Positions 33,260-43,195 of a DNA stretch of 64,000 bases are shown here, in pieces. The position numbers and the translations under genes were made by a program. Each line of letters opens with the position of its first letter. The stretch's first letter is position 1. Source of the stretch: Acanthosepion esculentum (lineage: Eukaryota; Mollusca; Cephalopoda; Sepiida; Sepiidae); NCBI GenBank assembly GCA_964036315.1, contig OZ038496.1:17319033-17383032 (forward strand). The letters run 5' to 3'. Under the pieces are notes generated by a model. It made no database searches, had not been told where the DNA came from, and worked only from the letters and a program-made list of their open reading frames with translations.

Positions 33260-33670
33260 ATAACTTACCTGTTACTTTTCTATAAATATTGCCATGCTAA
33301 ATATTCGGATGAACTTCCTCTATGGTACCTAGACTTTAAGAAATTAGGCACAGTACTAGATTGTTGGCAAGGTCTTATCATTTTCCAGTTGAAATGGCGG
33401 CTAGATGGAACCGTAAGTTCTATGCTAACAGTTTCTTCTATCACATTTTTCACTTGTGGAACTCTTGTCTCACTTCTTGCTCTCTAGTCACTTTTGATCT
33501 TCAGAAATTTAAATGCAATGTCCGTCTCTATCTTCTGTCTTCTTAATTCCTCTTCTTTTATTGATCTTGCTCCTTAATAATGATTTTCTTCTTCTTATGT
33601 TCTTTTACACCCAGTAACCCCTTAGTGGCTTTTTTGCCTTGCTTGGGTTGGGATGATTATATAAATATAT
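33260..33670 (+). mobile_element. LINE-Y, C-terminus and 3' end
   Basis: Blocks in order: LLFYKYCHAKYSDELPLWYLDF, RLLARSYHFPVEMAARWN.KFYANSFFY, LWNSCLTSCSLV, LQKFKCNVRLYLLSS, stop at 33546. The UTR ends CCCCTTAGTGGCTTTTTTGC, CTTGCTTGGGTTGGGATGA. The first part needs a frameshift. Confidence 0.88.
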
Positions 33671-34031
33671 ACATATATAAATAAATATATATATATATAA
33701 AATTTCTATGTTTATGAACTTAAAAATTGTTCCATCAACAGGCAGTTTTAGGTAACTCATGGTGAAAATGATTTACTTGGGAAATCAAAAACACAATTTG
33801 ATAGCTTATTTGAGAGTTAAAAAAGAGGTGGGACAAGATTTCAAAATTTTTGGGTATATCTTTGCTAAGCAATCAAAAGATGGATGAAAGCTAAAATGGA
33901 AAAGTGAAAAATTAGGTAAGAAGTTAGGGGTAGTTGGGTTATTGATTCATGTCTAGATAAATTGACACTTATAATGCAACTCAGAACAGACAACATCTGG
34001 TTACGAATATAAATTTAAGATACAGTGAAGT

Positions 34032-34066
<35 letters not shown>

Positions 34067-34120
34067 CCATGAAGATATTTAAATAAAATGGTTTTAACTT
34101 TTTATATATATATTTGTTGT
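33671..34120. other. Spacer with (TA)n
   Basis: TA runs at 33690-33700 and 34036-34064. No gene is recognised. Confidence 0.5.
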
Positions 34121-34690
34121 TTATTTTTAACCTTAAGCAATGCAATTATATGACAAGAAGGAAGAGATTAGTTGGAGTGAAAGAGATTAAGAAGATTTTA
34201 ATCAGGAACAATAAAATAGAATGATTCAGGAAGACAAAAGATGGCAAATGACATTGCATTTAAATTTTTAAAGATTGTAGCTGACAGGAAAGCAAGAAAC
34301 TGGAACAGAGTTCCACAGGTGAGAAGTGTGGGTAAAAAAACTATTATAATCAAACTTATAGTTACATCAAACTATTTCAACAGTAAAATAATGACACCTA
34401 GTTGTCAGTGTAGAAGTAAATTTTAAATCATGCAGTCAAGGTGTCAAGGACAAAAGCTCTTCAGAATAATTGCCATGAAAATATTTATAGAAAAGACACA
34501 GGAAATTCACATCACAGTGGTGGGAAAGTGATTGAGATGCCAGGTCAGGACTGATAACATTGCAGACCATTCTCTGGATTTTGTCAAGAATCTCAAAATA
34601 TATAGCCAGAACACTAGACCAGATATGGCAGTAAAAGTCAGTGCACAGATGAATGGTAGATTTATAACTGTACAAGATAGATTCTAATGA
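34121..34690 (-). mobile_element. LINE-Y, 3' half, decayed
   Basis: Minus-strand reading: STIHLCTDFYCHIWSSVLAI, YFEILDKIQRMVCNVISPDL, LSHHCDVNFLCLFYKYFHGN, EELLSL. A second segment (34241-34426 in complement) holds the ...LWN..P..CFLSATIFKNLNAMSFAIF end. The 3' UTR is short and the 3' terminus is not recognisable. Confidence 0.82.
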
Positions 34691-34699
34691 AAAAAATTA

Positions 34700-34946
34700 T
34701 CACAACAAAAATGTTCAGCTACAGCTTGTCTTTCTTGTTGAGGTTTATAACTTTTATACAAGACCAACAATTAAGAGGTGGTTCCATGCTCTTCAAAACA
34801 TTCTGGTTAGAGGCCTTGCTGCCGGATGCAGTTTATAGTCATACCCAGGACGTTAGTTTTTCTAGTTTCATAAGAAGTGATAGTGTGTTGCCACAACAAA
34901 AATGTTCTGTTATGACTTTTCTTTCTGGGTGAGGCTTAGAACTTTT
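34700..34946. repeat. Direct repeats flanking an R390 fragment
   Basis: CACAACAAAAATGTTC...GAGG.TTA.AACTTTT occurs at 34701-34756 and again at 34892-34946. Between them lies the 5' part of R390 on the minus strand (34762-34851, ending CATACCCAGGAC). The ~55-bp repeats are too long for a normal target-site duplication. Confidence 0.65.
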
Positions 34947-34949
34947 TTA

Positions 34950-35920
34950 ACGACCCTTGTAAGAAGTTAGAGAAAGTGATGAAATGCTTTAAGACGATTT
35001 TATCAGACTTCCCATGAAGGTATTTTCAGCATTAAAATCTAAATCTCTCTATATTCTTGCTTCTGATAATTCCAGGATTTATGATATTTTCCTTGCCAAG
35101 TCTGATTAGCATTATCATTCAATTATGATATTTCTCCAAATTTAAGAATTGAAACAAAAGAAACCAAATGTGTACTTTTACTTGTTTCGGCCGTTATGAT
35201 TTCATCGCTTTTGTTTTATTTGTGTCACTTTTAATTTGTTTTATAATTGCATAAATCATATTTACATCCCAAGAAAGTCAAAATGTGTCGTCTGACAAAA
35301 TCAATTAATTTGAAACATTTGAAAAACTACAATTTTTTTAAAAAATTTATATATGTTTTATTTTCATTTTCGATTGAAGAAAGACATTTTGGTAATCAGC
35401 CTACTTAAACATGACTGCATTATAAGTGCCATTTCAAATTCTTCTAATGATGGATGGGACCTGAGGATCAGGAAGCATATACATTTTGATCACCTCCTTC
35501 TATACAACTGCTTTTCTCAATGGAATTCAAAAATTAAACAGAATAGAAATATGTTGGTAAGGACAAAGGAAGAATACAGTTAACATTACTTCTTTTAATA
35601 TCATTATTATTATTATTATTATTATTATTACTTTTGATTTCATTATTCTTCTTTTTGTTATTACATTTTCCTCATTTAGGGGACAAAAACCAAAACCCAC
35701 ACCTTTGGCAATTATCTAAATTTTCGTGAGATGAATAAATTTTAACCATTTTTCTTAAGAAACGGAATCTTCAGTTATTCTATTACTCTTGATTACATGC
35801 AATACTTTATTCAAACTTTTAATTTTCAAAACAAACGAGAAAACTCTGAATGAATTTCAAACTTATATCCTCTACCACAGGAGCTTATTATGTCATGCAA
35901 CAACACCTATACTATCTTCT
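34950..35920. other. No gene recognised
   Basis: AT-rich with a TTA microsatellite at 35604-35632. A 76-residue plus-strand ORF (35353-35583) shows no domain. Confidence 0.45.
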
Positions 35921-35924
35921 TTTT

Positions 35925-36950
35925 TTTTAAAGCATTTTACCCCAAACAAGACAGGAGTGCCACTAGCACACAAGGAGTTGCAGAGAGTGGAAGCAAGAGT
36001 AAAGAGACGTGATTAAGGAAAGGATAAAGAGAAGGACAGGGAATTAGATCAAAGCATCAGAAGATGTCGATTGACATTACATTTGAATATTTGACGACTA
36101 TAACTGTCAGGGCAAGAAGTAAGAGGAAGGGAGTTCCACAGATGGGAAGTGCAAGACATGAAGCTATTGGAGTAGAAGAGACGGCTACATTTAACCATTT
36201 TGGCAGTGAAAAGGTGAGACTGAGATGCCAATCTAGTAACACGCTTAAATTCATGCAGTTTGGGAACCAGTGAAAATACCTTGTCAGAGCAGTTACCGTG
36301 AAAGTACTTGTAAAAAAGAGAGAGGTAAGCAATGGTACGTCTGTGAGAATGCGACTGTAGGTGAGATGCCAGACCAGGAGCAACCGCATTGCATATCTAT
36401 CACTGGATTTGGCGAGGACCTTGAGATGAAAAGCAGGGGCTCCAGACCATATATGGCAGCAGTATTCCATGCAAGTGTGAATGGTTGATTTATAGATTTA
36501 AGGGATTGACTCAGGAGAGAAAAACTTTCTGGTGCAACACATAGAACCAACTTTCCTTGCAGTTGATGAAGCCATTGATTCAATATATTGGTTCCACCTC
36601 AGGTCAGCAGACAGCGTGAAACTAAGCAGGTGCAGAGAGGCACTCTCATAGAGTTGAGCATTAGACATTCTAATGGGAGGCAGGAAAACTTCTCTGTGGT
36701 GGGTAAATGAAGAGCAGTTTTGTTTTTGAGGCATTTCCTGCCCCAGTCAGCCACAGATTGGAGATACTTTTCGAGACCAACGGCCAGGTTAGTTTTGTCA
36801 GTGATACCAGATTCGTTATTGAGGCAGGAGTAAATAGTAGTGTTTTGGTCATAAACTTCCATATCGTGCATACACAGCCTCCTTTTCTTCAGGCTTACAG
36901 ACACATCATGCTGAAACACTGGTTCCTGTAAGATTATACCAAGGTAAACT
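35925..36950 (-). mobile_element. LINE-Y, longest copy, with unexpanded 3' UTR
   Basis: Order on the minus strand from 36950: TTIYSCLNNESGITDKTNLA, WGRKCLK, FLPPIRMSNAQLYES, LRWNQYIESMASSTARKVGS, RKFFSPESI, MEYCCHIWSGAPAF, ALTVIVVKYSNVMSIDIF. The 3' UTR lies at 35935-36065 and holds GCCACTAGCACACAAGG.GTT.CAGAGAGTGGAAGCAAGAGTAAAGAG in one copy. The terminus is at 35925-35945. Several frameshifts. This UTR is homologous to both the 218-bp and the 93-bp monomers and is therefore the reference for the single-copy state. Confidence 0.92.
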
Positions 36951-37260
36951 AACATCAAGCCTGGTCAATATCTAGATGGGTGACCAGATGGAATACCTGG
37001 TGCTCTAGGCTTGGATGTGTGGGTGGTGTAATGGATAATGACTCGGAATTGTTAAACAGAGAATAGAGTTTCAATTCCCATTGGATTCATTATATTTACT
37101 TAGCACAAATACCTTTGGGAAAGGTATGAATTGACCTATAGGTTAATTAGTAAAACTTGTCTCACTAAAACTATTATTATGTAAAAAAAAAAATGAATTC
37201 TTACAATTTAAAAATATTCAAAAGATTGATAAGCTGTAAAAAATGAATCAATCAGTCAAA
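36947..37260 (+). mobile_element. Composite 5S rRNA-tRNA SINE, ~314 bp
   Basis: Module 1 (36947-37012) is the 3' half of a 5S rRNA: CAAGCCTGGTCAATATCTAG, ATGGGTGACCAGATGG, AATACCTGGTGCTCTAGGC. Module 2 (37018-37080) is tRNA-like: A-box GGTGGTGTAATGGATAATG and B-box AGAGTTTCAATTCCC. Module 3 (37081-37130) is a core shared with another SINE family: AAATACCTTTGGGAAAGGTATGAA. Module 4 is an A/T-rich tail ending GATTGATAAGCTGTAAAAAATG..TCAATCAGTCAA. The 5S 5' half is missing, so the 5S internal promoter is incomplete. Confidence 0.85.
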
Positions 37261-37428
37261 TGCTGATTAACTACACAGGTATGTCTTTTAGATTTATTTA
37301 CATTCTGTAGAATATAAATGTTTAGGAACTACGGTGGTCACAAAGTGAGAGATCAGTTTATATATCAATTGTAATATAGAATTGATCCCCCACTCTATAT
37401 TCACATTATAATTTCTTTATTCATCAAA

Positions 37429-37614
37429 TAGTATTTGACGACATGTAAGACGCACGGGTGTATAAGATGCACTCCAATTTCAACAGAGCAAATCAAGAAA
37501 AAATTAGTAATTAGTAAAATTAGAAAACCTACATATGGTATATAAGATGCAGGGGAATTTTAAAAGATATTTTTAGTAAAAACAAATGTGTCTTATATGC
37601 CGTCAAATACGGTA
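37429..37614. mobile_element. MITE, 186 bp, ~27-bp TIRs
   Basis: Left end TAGTATTTGACGACATGTAA, GACGCA; right end is the complement of TACCGTATTTGACGGCATAT, AAGACACA. The interior contains GTATATAAGATGCA repeats and no ORF. TA-type ends suit a Tc1/mariner-like MITE, but I cannot assign a superfamily. Confidence 0.75.
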
Positions 37615-37639
37615 TATATATATATATATTCACTGCTTC

Positions 37640-37800
37640 TCTTGCCAGCTACCGGTTAATTAGTATGACTTGTATCACTAAAATCATTATTATCTGAAAA
37701 AAAAAATCTTAAAATCTAAAAATATTTTCTGGCCTTAACTAACCTGCAAAGAGTTGATAATCCATAGAAAATGAATCAACCAACAAAAATCCTTTTTTAT
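37640..37800 (+). mobile_element. 5S-tRNA SINE, 3' half
   Basis: It matches 37130-37260: GGTTAATTAGTATGACTTGT, ATCACTAAAATCATTATTAT, an A10 run, and the tail GAGTTGATAATCCATAGAAAATGAATCAACCAAC. It lies 380 bp from the full copy in the same orientation. Confidence 0.8.
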
Positions 37801-37994
37801 GACTGTTTTTCAAATTGAGATTAAAAAAAATACATGAGGAATGTGTATGGAAGGACATAAGCGCAATTAGCTTTTCATTACTTCTTTTACAATGATTATT
37901 ATGATTATTGTCATTTATTTCTTTATCATTCTCTCTATCATTACATTTTTATATTGCGATTTTAATCACCAATCTTTACTTAGATGAATTGGGG

Positions 37995-38540
37995 AAATTA
38001 AAATGCAAGCAAGAGAATCAATAGCTGCATCTACTGCAAGAAAAGTAGGGTCAGTGTCCATCTTGCACATTACAAATCAACCATTCATCTGTGCACATCT
38101 GGTGCTCCTGCTATTCATCTTGAGATTCTTGACAAAATCCAAAGAAGGATATGTAATGTACATGATCCTGACTTGGCAATTCAACTTCAGTCATTTTCTC
38201 ACTGATGTCTTCCCTCTGTCTTTTTTACATTATTTTCATGGCAACTGTTCTAATGAGTTTTTTTTCCCCTGGTGCCCTGACTATATGAATTTAAGCATGC
38301 TACTAGAATGGTACTAAGTCCCACCATTTTACTGTTGAAATAGCTAAATACAACCACTACTTTTACTCTAACAGTTTCTTTTCTCACACTTCTCGCCTGT
38401 GGAACTCATTTGCATTCACTTGCATCCCTGATATCTACAATCTTCAAAAATTTAAATGAAATGTCAATCACCATCTTCTGTCTTCTTGAATCCTGTTTAT
38501 CCTTTGTCCTTTCCTCAATCTTCCCTATACTCAGTGTTTT
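37995..38540 (+). mobile_element. LINE-Y, C-terminal region, split by R390 dimer
   Basis: Blocks: ESIAASTARKVGSV, STNHSSVHIWCSCYSS with LRFLTKSKEGYVMYMILTWQ, LFYIIFMATVLMSF, TTTTFTLTVSFLT, LQKFK.NVNHHLL. Frames change repeatedly. Its 3' UTR is interrupted at 38541 by the R390 insertion and resumes at 39211. Confidence 0.85.
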
Positions 38541-38553
38541 CTCTCACTTTCTC

Positions 38554-39210
38554 CATCCTGGGTATGATGATAAACTACATCCGCATCCAGGGTAAGACGA
38601 TAAACTACATCCAACATCAAGGTCTCTGATCAGGAGGTTTTGAGGAATGTGGAACCACTTCTTAATTACTGGTGTTCCCAGGTCCACCCTGACCTGGGGT
38701 GGTAGTACCTGTTAGGGTCCCTGCTATGGGCAAATAGTTGACACCCAAACTGTGGTCAAAACACTATGAAAGTGTAAAAATAGGTTTTAATACATACCAG
38801 AAATGTAAAATAAAAAAATATATATTACCGGCAATACATTTTTAGAAAAAAAGATATTACCAACTATAGTTTGTTTTGAAAGAAAATATTATCAGCAATA
38901 AAAAAATTTGTCATCATTAAATAACCCATTGCGGTTGATATTCTGTAAAACAAACCAACCAACTGACCCAGGGTGGTAGCACCTGTTAGGGTCTCAACTA
39001 TGGGTAAATAGTTAACCCCCAAACTGGGGTTAAAACACTATGTAAGTGTAAAAATAGGTTTTAATACCAGAAATACTTTGTAAAAAAAAAAAAATTATTA
39101 CCACCTATACATTTTTGAAGAAAAAATATTACCAGAAATAAAAAGATTTGTAGGCATTAAATAGCCCATTGAGGTTAATATGGTGTAAAACAGAACAAAA
39201 CAAAAACAAA
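38554..39210 (+). mobile_element. R390 dimer with 13-bp TSD
   Basis: The target-site duplication CTCTCACTTTCTC is at 38541-38553 and 39211-39223. Copy 1 (38554-38965) is near full length: ATCCTGGGTATGATG..., CTCTGATCAGGAGGTTTTGA, AGGTCCACCCTGACC, GTTAGGGTCC, repeated ATTACC(A/G) units and a tail AAACAAACCAACC. Copy 2 (38966-39210) starts inside the family at TGACCCAGGGTGGTAGC and runs to an AAAACAAAAACAAAC tail. Both lie between one pair of target-site duplications. No ORF. Confidence 0.88.
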
Positions 39211-39275
39211 CTCTCACTTTCTCTCCCTCTACCCACGTGCTTGGGATAAAATGATTAAAAAAAAACGGGATAGAA
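39211..39275 (+). mobile_element. LINE-Y 3' terminus (resumed)
   Basis: TCTCCCTCTACCCACGTGCT, TGGGATAAAATGATTAAAAA is the Y 3' end continuing the copy at 37995-38540. Confidence 0.85.
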
Positions 39276-39359
39276 AAGAGGAAAAAGATTCACTGAATTT
39301 GTCTGAAAAAGAAAAGAAGAAAACTTTATTACATAATTATCTATTCTGACGAGCATCCT

Positions 39360-39560
39360 CATCATGCTTATTACAGTCACAATATTTTAGCAGTTGTACC
39401 CTCTGGCCTTCTTCAAATGTCTGCTATAATTGCTAACTTCTTGGGAATTCCAGCCAAACACTTTATTCAATCAACAGGGCTAAATTTTCCTCATTCCACT
39501 GTCCATATTAAGGGAGATAATTAATATCAGTTAATCCTTCCAAGTTAATTAGTTCTTGTG
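39360..39560 (-). mobile_element. Penelope-like terminal fragment, diverged
   Basis: The minus strand contains TTTGAAGAAGGCCAGAGG, GTACAACTGCTAAAATATTG, TGACTGTAATAAGCATGATG, AGGATGCTCG. This is the same order as 47276-47425 and 16821-16960 (gaagaaggcc / GAAAC-like / GTAATAA / ATGAGGAC). Strongly diverged. Confidence 0.5.
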
Positions 39561-40195
39561 ATGTCACTTGTCTTTTCCACGAAACCAAAGTATATGACCA
39601 TTATTTTTTTGTACAATAACCCATTGATTCATTGAAAAAATAGAAACATTTAAGAAATTCTCTTTCTTGTTTCTATCTGAATTTCTTGTCTGGAATATAA
39701 TTTTTTAAAAAAATTATGTCTTTAATTCTGGTGAAAAGCTCTGTTCAGAAGACCATAAAATCCACTTTGCTGCATTGTTTCCAATTAATGTCTGCAAACC
39801 AAAGTCGGCCATTTTTTGACCATTATTATCTTATGGCTTTGTTTTTCCATTTCTTCTTCTTCTTCTTTAGAATTTATTATCTGGTTTTATTTAAACTCAG
39901 AATTTTTCTTCTTTTTTTTTCATCTCCTAAAAAGAATTATCGAGAGATTTAATTTAACCAGAATTTCATGACAGCTTCTCCCCAATATAGATTGCATAAT
40001 TAAAATAAATATTCACTTTTTTCAGCCCTATTCTGTGCAAGGGTTATATGTTGTTCCGACTTATACAAGAGTGGATCAATAAATTCATAGCCAGACACAG
40101 ATATGAGGTGATTTTTTTTCTCAATCCAGGCTGATATATCTACAAATGCTTGATGTAGAGCACTCTTCTTCACATTAAAATCTAGAAACATTTGA
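39561..40195. other. No gene recognised
   Basis: T-rich DNA. A (TTC)n patch lies at 39853-39870. The ORFs at 39716-39952 and 40000-40191 have no recognisable domain. Confidence 0.4.
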
Positions 40196-40199
40196 GAAA

Positions 40200-40295
40200 T
40201 TATTTCCCTTGTCTGAAGATTTCCTCAGTCTCATAAATCTCAAAGTCTTCTTTCCTCATTATGTGTCCTAGAAATTTAAACTATGTCTTTTTGAT
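40200..40295 (-). mobile_element. LINE-W fragment (left part of a split copy)
   Basis: The complement of CTTCTTTCCTCATTATGTGTCCTAG..TTTAAAC matches KFLGH.MRKE.LE of W. It is continued at ~40820 after a LINE-Y insertion. Confidence 0.75.
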
Positions 40296-40815
40296 GCTAT
40301 GGTCTGGTACCTTCATCATATATCTAGAAATATTGATAAAATACAAAAAAGAATCAGCAGTATTACTGGTTCTAATCTGGTATCTCGGCTTCAGTCACTT
40401 TCCCACCACTGTTTCCACCCTTTTTCTTTTCTATAAATACTTCCATGGCAACTGTTCAGATGAGCTCTTTGTCAGGGTACCTAGACTTTATGAATTTAAG
40501 TTCATTACTAGACTGGCAACAAGGCCTCACCAATATACAGTTGAGTTGGCTACATGTAACCATAAGCTCTATGCTGACAGTTTTCTTTCTTGCACTTCAC
40601 ACTTGAAAAAAACTCCCTTCCAGCTCCATGCTTCCCAGCGAACTTTAAACATCAAAAATTTAAATGCAATGTTAATTGCTTTCTACTGTCCTCCTGATTA
40701 CCTTTCTTTTGTTCTTGGTCCTTAGTAAAGTTTTTGTTTTCTAATACTTCCACACTCACTAACCACTTGTGTCTTAGTAGCTTTACGGCCTTGCTTGGGG
40801 TGAAATCAAGTAAAA
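40296..40815 (+). mobile_element. LINE-Y inserted into LINE-W
   Basis: The frame 40261-40725 includes TFIIYLEILIKYKKESAV, then frame changes to LFYKYFHGNCSDELFVRVP, RLYEFKFITRLATRPHQYTV, CNHKLYADSFLSCTSHL, LNIKNLNAMLIAFY. The UTR ends CTTTACGGCCTTGCTTGGGG, TGAAATCAAG, A-rich. The W sequence on both sides is one interrupted minus-strand copy. Confidence 0.88.
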
Positions 40816-40819
40816 AACA

Positions 40820-40906
40820 AAGTACAAATGTCCCTTTTGTTCCCATTTTCCTTAAAAGTTCCTCATGGCTTACATGCTCCAGCCACGGTATTCTCAACCT
40901 TCTTTT
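40820..40906 (-). mobile_element. LINE-W fragment (right part of the split copy)
   Basis: Minus-strand reading RLRIPWLEHVSHEELLRKMG, TKGTF corresponds to the W motif RISWTEHVSNDEVL. It joins a tRNA-SINE head at 40907. Confidence 0.8.
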
Positions 40907-40985
40907 AGAGAGGTGTAATGGATAGTTGCTCAAAATGAGAAACTGTAGATCTGTGTTCAAATTCCAGTCGAATTTTTTACATTTC
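40907..40985 (+). mobile_element. tRNA-SINE head
   Basis: A-box-like AGGTGTAATGGATAGTTGCT and B-box-like GTGTTCAAATTCCAGTCG are spaced as in the SINE copies at 37018, 48347 and 63795. The body is truncated after TTTTACATT. Confidence 0.65.
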
Positions 40986-41042
40986 AAACTAATCACTTTA
41001 TTCAATTCAGGGTGAGACTTTTGACAAGCCACTGTCTATCCT

Positions 41043-41195
<153 letters not shown>

Positions 41196-41204
41196 TATCC
41201 ACAT

Positions 41205-41720
41205 ATGAGGCCTGATCAAAATGTATTGAGACTGGTGCTACAAACAGAAAAGTACAACACATCAATTCTGCATTTAATCTCCTTCAAAGTAGTTCCATTC
41301 TTAAGCCACACACTTTATACAACATCATTCCCATTGACAGAAGTATTCCTGGAACTCTGTTTTAGGGATATCCAGAGGTTTCCTTGTCACATTCTCTTGG
41401 ATTTCCTCAATGTCTTGTTCCTTTCAAATTGGATTTGACATTTTGAAAGAGATAAAAGTTACAAGGGGTAAGATCTTGGGAATATGGTGTTTATTGTGTA
41501 TGGGGAATGTTGTGTCTTTGATCCAGAACTACAGCACAAGCCATAGTCATTGATGAAACCTCTGTGATGTGGTGAGACAACCACACACTACACACTTTCC
41601 TTCCAAACACTGCTATAAAAAACAGAAGCAAGTGGGGACATTATAACTTAGTGTGCATGTGCAACAGAATTCAATGTCTATCCTTGTAAAGTGGCTTCAC
41701 TCTGCATACATTAGCTCTGT
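41205..41720 (-). pseudogene. mariner transposase C-terminal remnant with TIR
   Basis: The minus strand reads VVLDQRHNIPHTQ (second catalytic Asp context LDNA.PHTA), YSQDLTPCNFYLFQNVKSNL, KGTRH (third catalytic Asp context YSPDLAPCDFFLF), EIQENVTRKPLDI and QEYFCQW. This matches the order in DD34D mariners. The 3' end GTCTCAATACATTTTGATCA near 41205-41240 resembles a mariner TIR. Stops and frameshifts are present. Confidence 0.75.
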
Positions 41721-42685
41721 TACAATATCAACAGTTCCAGTACTTGTTGATCTTAACTTGTATGTTCCATACATTATATCAAAAGTGATAAAAACGATAT
41801 TCCTCTGTATATTTTCTTTATGTTTCTTATTTAGTTGACATGTGGGAACAAGGTAAAGTTTTTGAAATTAAAAAGATTTCAGCTAATCCTGTAGCCTTTT
41901 TTAGTGTTTTCATTGAATAGTTTGTTTTTTTTAACTATATATATGTATATATATATATGTGTGTGTGTGAATTAAAGATCAAATATGGAGTGGAATCTGA
42001 TCGGATGATAAGATAAAGAACAGATAAGAAACGTTTATCAATCTAACATGTTTCACTTTTATTAAAGCCTCATCAGAGATTGAGAGAAAACAGACAAAAA
42101 GACAGAAACTTTGGTATTTTCAATTTTGTTTGGGTCAATTCTCAATGGTCAGTAGTGTATCATGTGCATTAAAACCATAGATAATCCTGTATGTACATAA
42201 CTTTGTAAAAATTCTAATATGCCTAAGCAGGCATTGGATGGTAATGTTTTCACTTTTATGTGGTCAGCTCGCCCAGTGGGATGGCACTCCATTAATCTGG
42301 GACTGTTTTTAAATAGGTACTCCTTGTATTAAATAGACGTAAGTTAGATTCTTTAAGAATGGATTCAAAGAAAGATGGTGATGTAATGTAATGTTTTAGG
42401 TGTGTGTTTATCGTTGGTAATGTTATTAAACTTTCAAAGCATTTTCTCCTTAAAGAATTAGCTTCTTTTTTAGTTAGGGTGACCTAAATAAAAATCAAAG
42501 TTATAGCCAACATTGTTCCTGTGCAATACGTAAATCTTTCTTGTGCTCATAGATGCAGGTTTTTAGATCATATGATGTCTCAACCACATAAAGGTTATGC
42601 ATTGTAAGCAATTTATTTGATAAATACCAGAATTTGAATTGTTTTTGGGTTTATTGTTTTCCTAGACAGGAGGATCTCTTTGGTA
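41721..42685. other. No gene recognised
   Basis: Contains a TATG/TG microsatellite at 41938-41969 and GTTTCACTTTTATTAAAGCC, TCATCAGAGATTGAGAGAAA (42050-42090), a low-complexity segment that could be another repeat family. ORFs are short. Confidence 0.4.
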
Positions 42686-42689
42686 ACAA

Positions 42690-43195
42690 AGAAAAGAATA
42701 CTGAGCTGTTATATGACATCTGTCCTCCTTTACGGCAGTGGATACTGGACGGTCTCCTCAAAGATGAAGAAGAGACTCGAGGCAGCAGAGATCTAGTTCT
42801 ACAGAAGAATACTACGTATATCATGGACTGAGCGTGTGAGCAATGATGAGGTCTTGGAGAGGATGCAAACAAGGAGGAGGCTTATGGTTAGCATCAGGAA
42901 GAGGCAGCTGAAGTTTCTGGGGTACGTAATGAGAAAGGGGATGCCTGGAGAATCTGATACTCACAGGTTGAATAAAGGGACAAAGAGACAAGGGAAAGCA
43001 ACACATGACATACCTGGTGAGCTTGTGCAAGTGTATGACAGAATGTGGTCTAGGGGAGGTGGCAGAGGGATGAAACTTATTAAGAGCTACAAGGGATGGG
43101 GAAAGTCCCATGATTACCTACAGAAAAAGAATTTGCGTGCAAGTTTAGTAGAATGTATTTTGGAGGGTAGGATTATGAATTTTATATAATTTTTG
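42690..43195 (+). pseudogene. LINE-W RT C-terminal remnant
   Basis: The opening SKMKKRLEAAEI..YRRILRISWTERVSN is followed by an open frame (42836-43189) with SNDEVLERMQTRRRLMVSI, RKRQLKFLGYVMRKGMPGES, KRQGKATHDIPGELVQ, SYKGWGKSHDY. It corresponds to the copy at 30491 with about the same boundaries. One in-frame stop lies at the SWTE junction. Confidence 0.88.
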
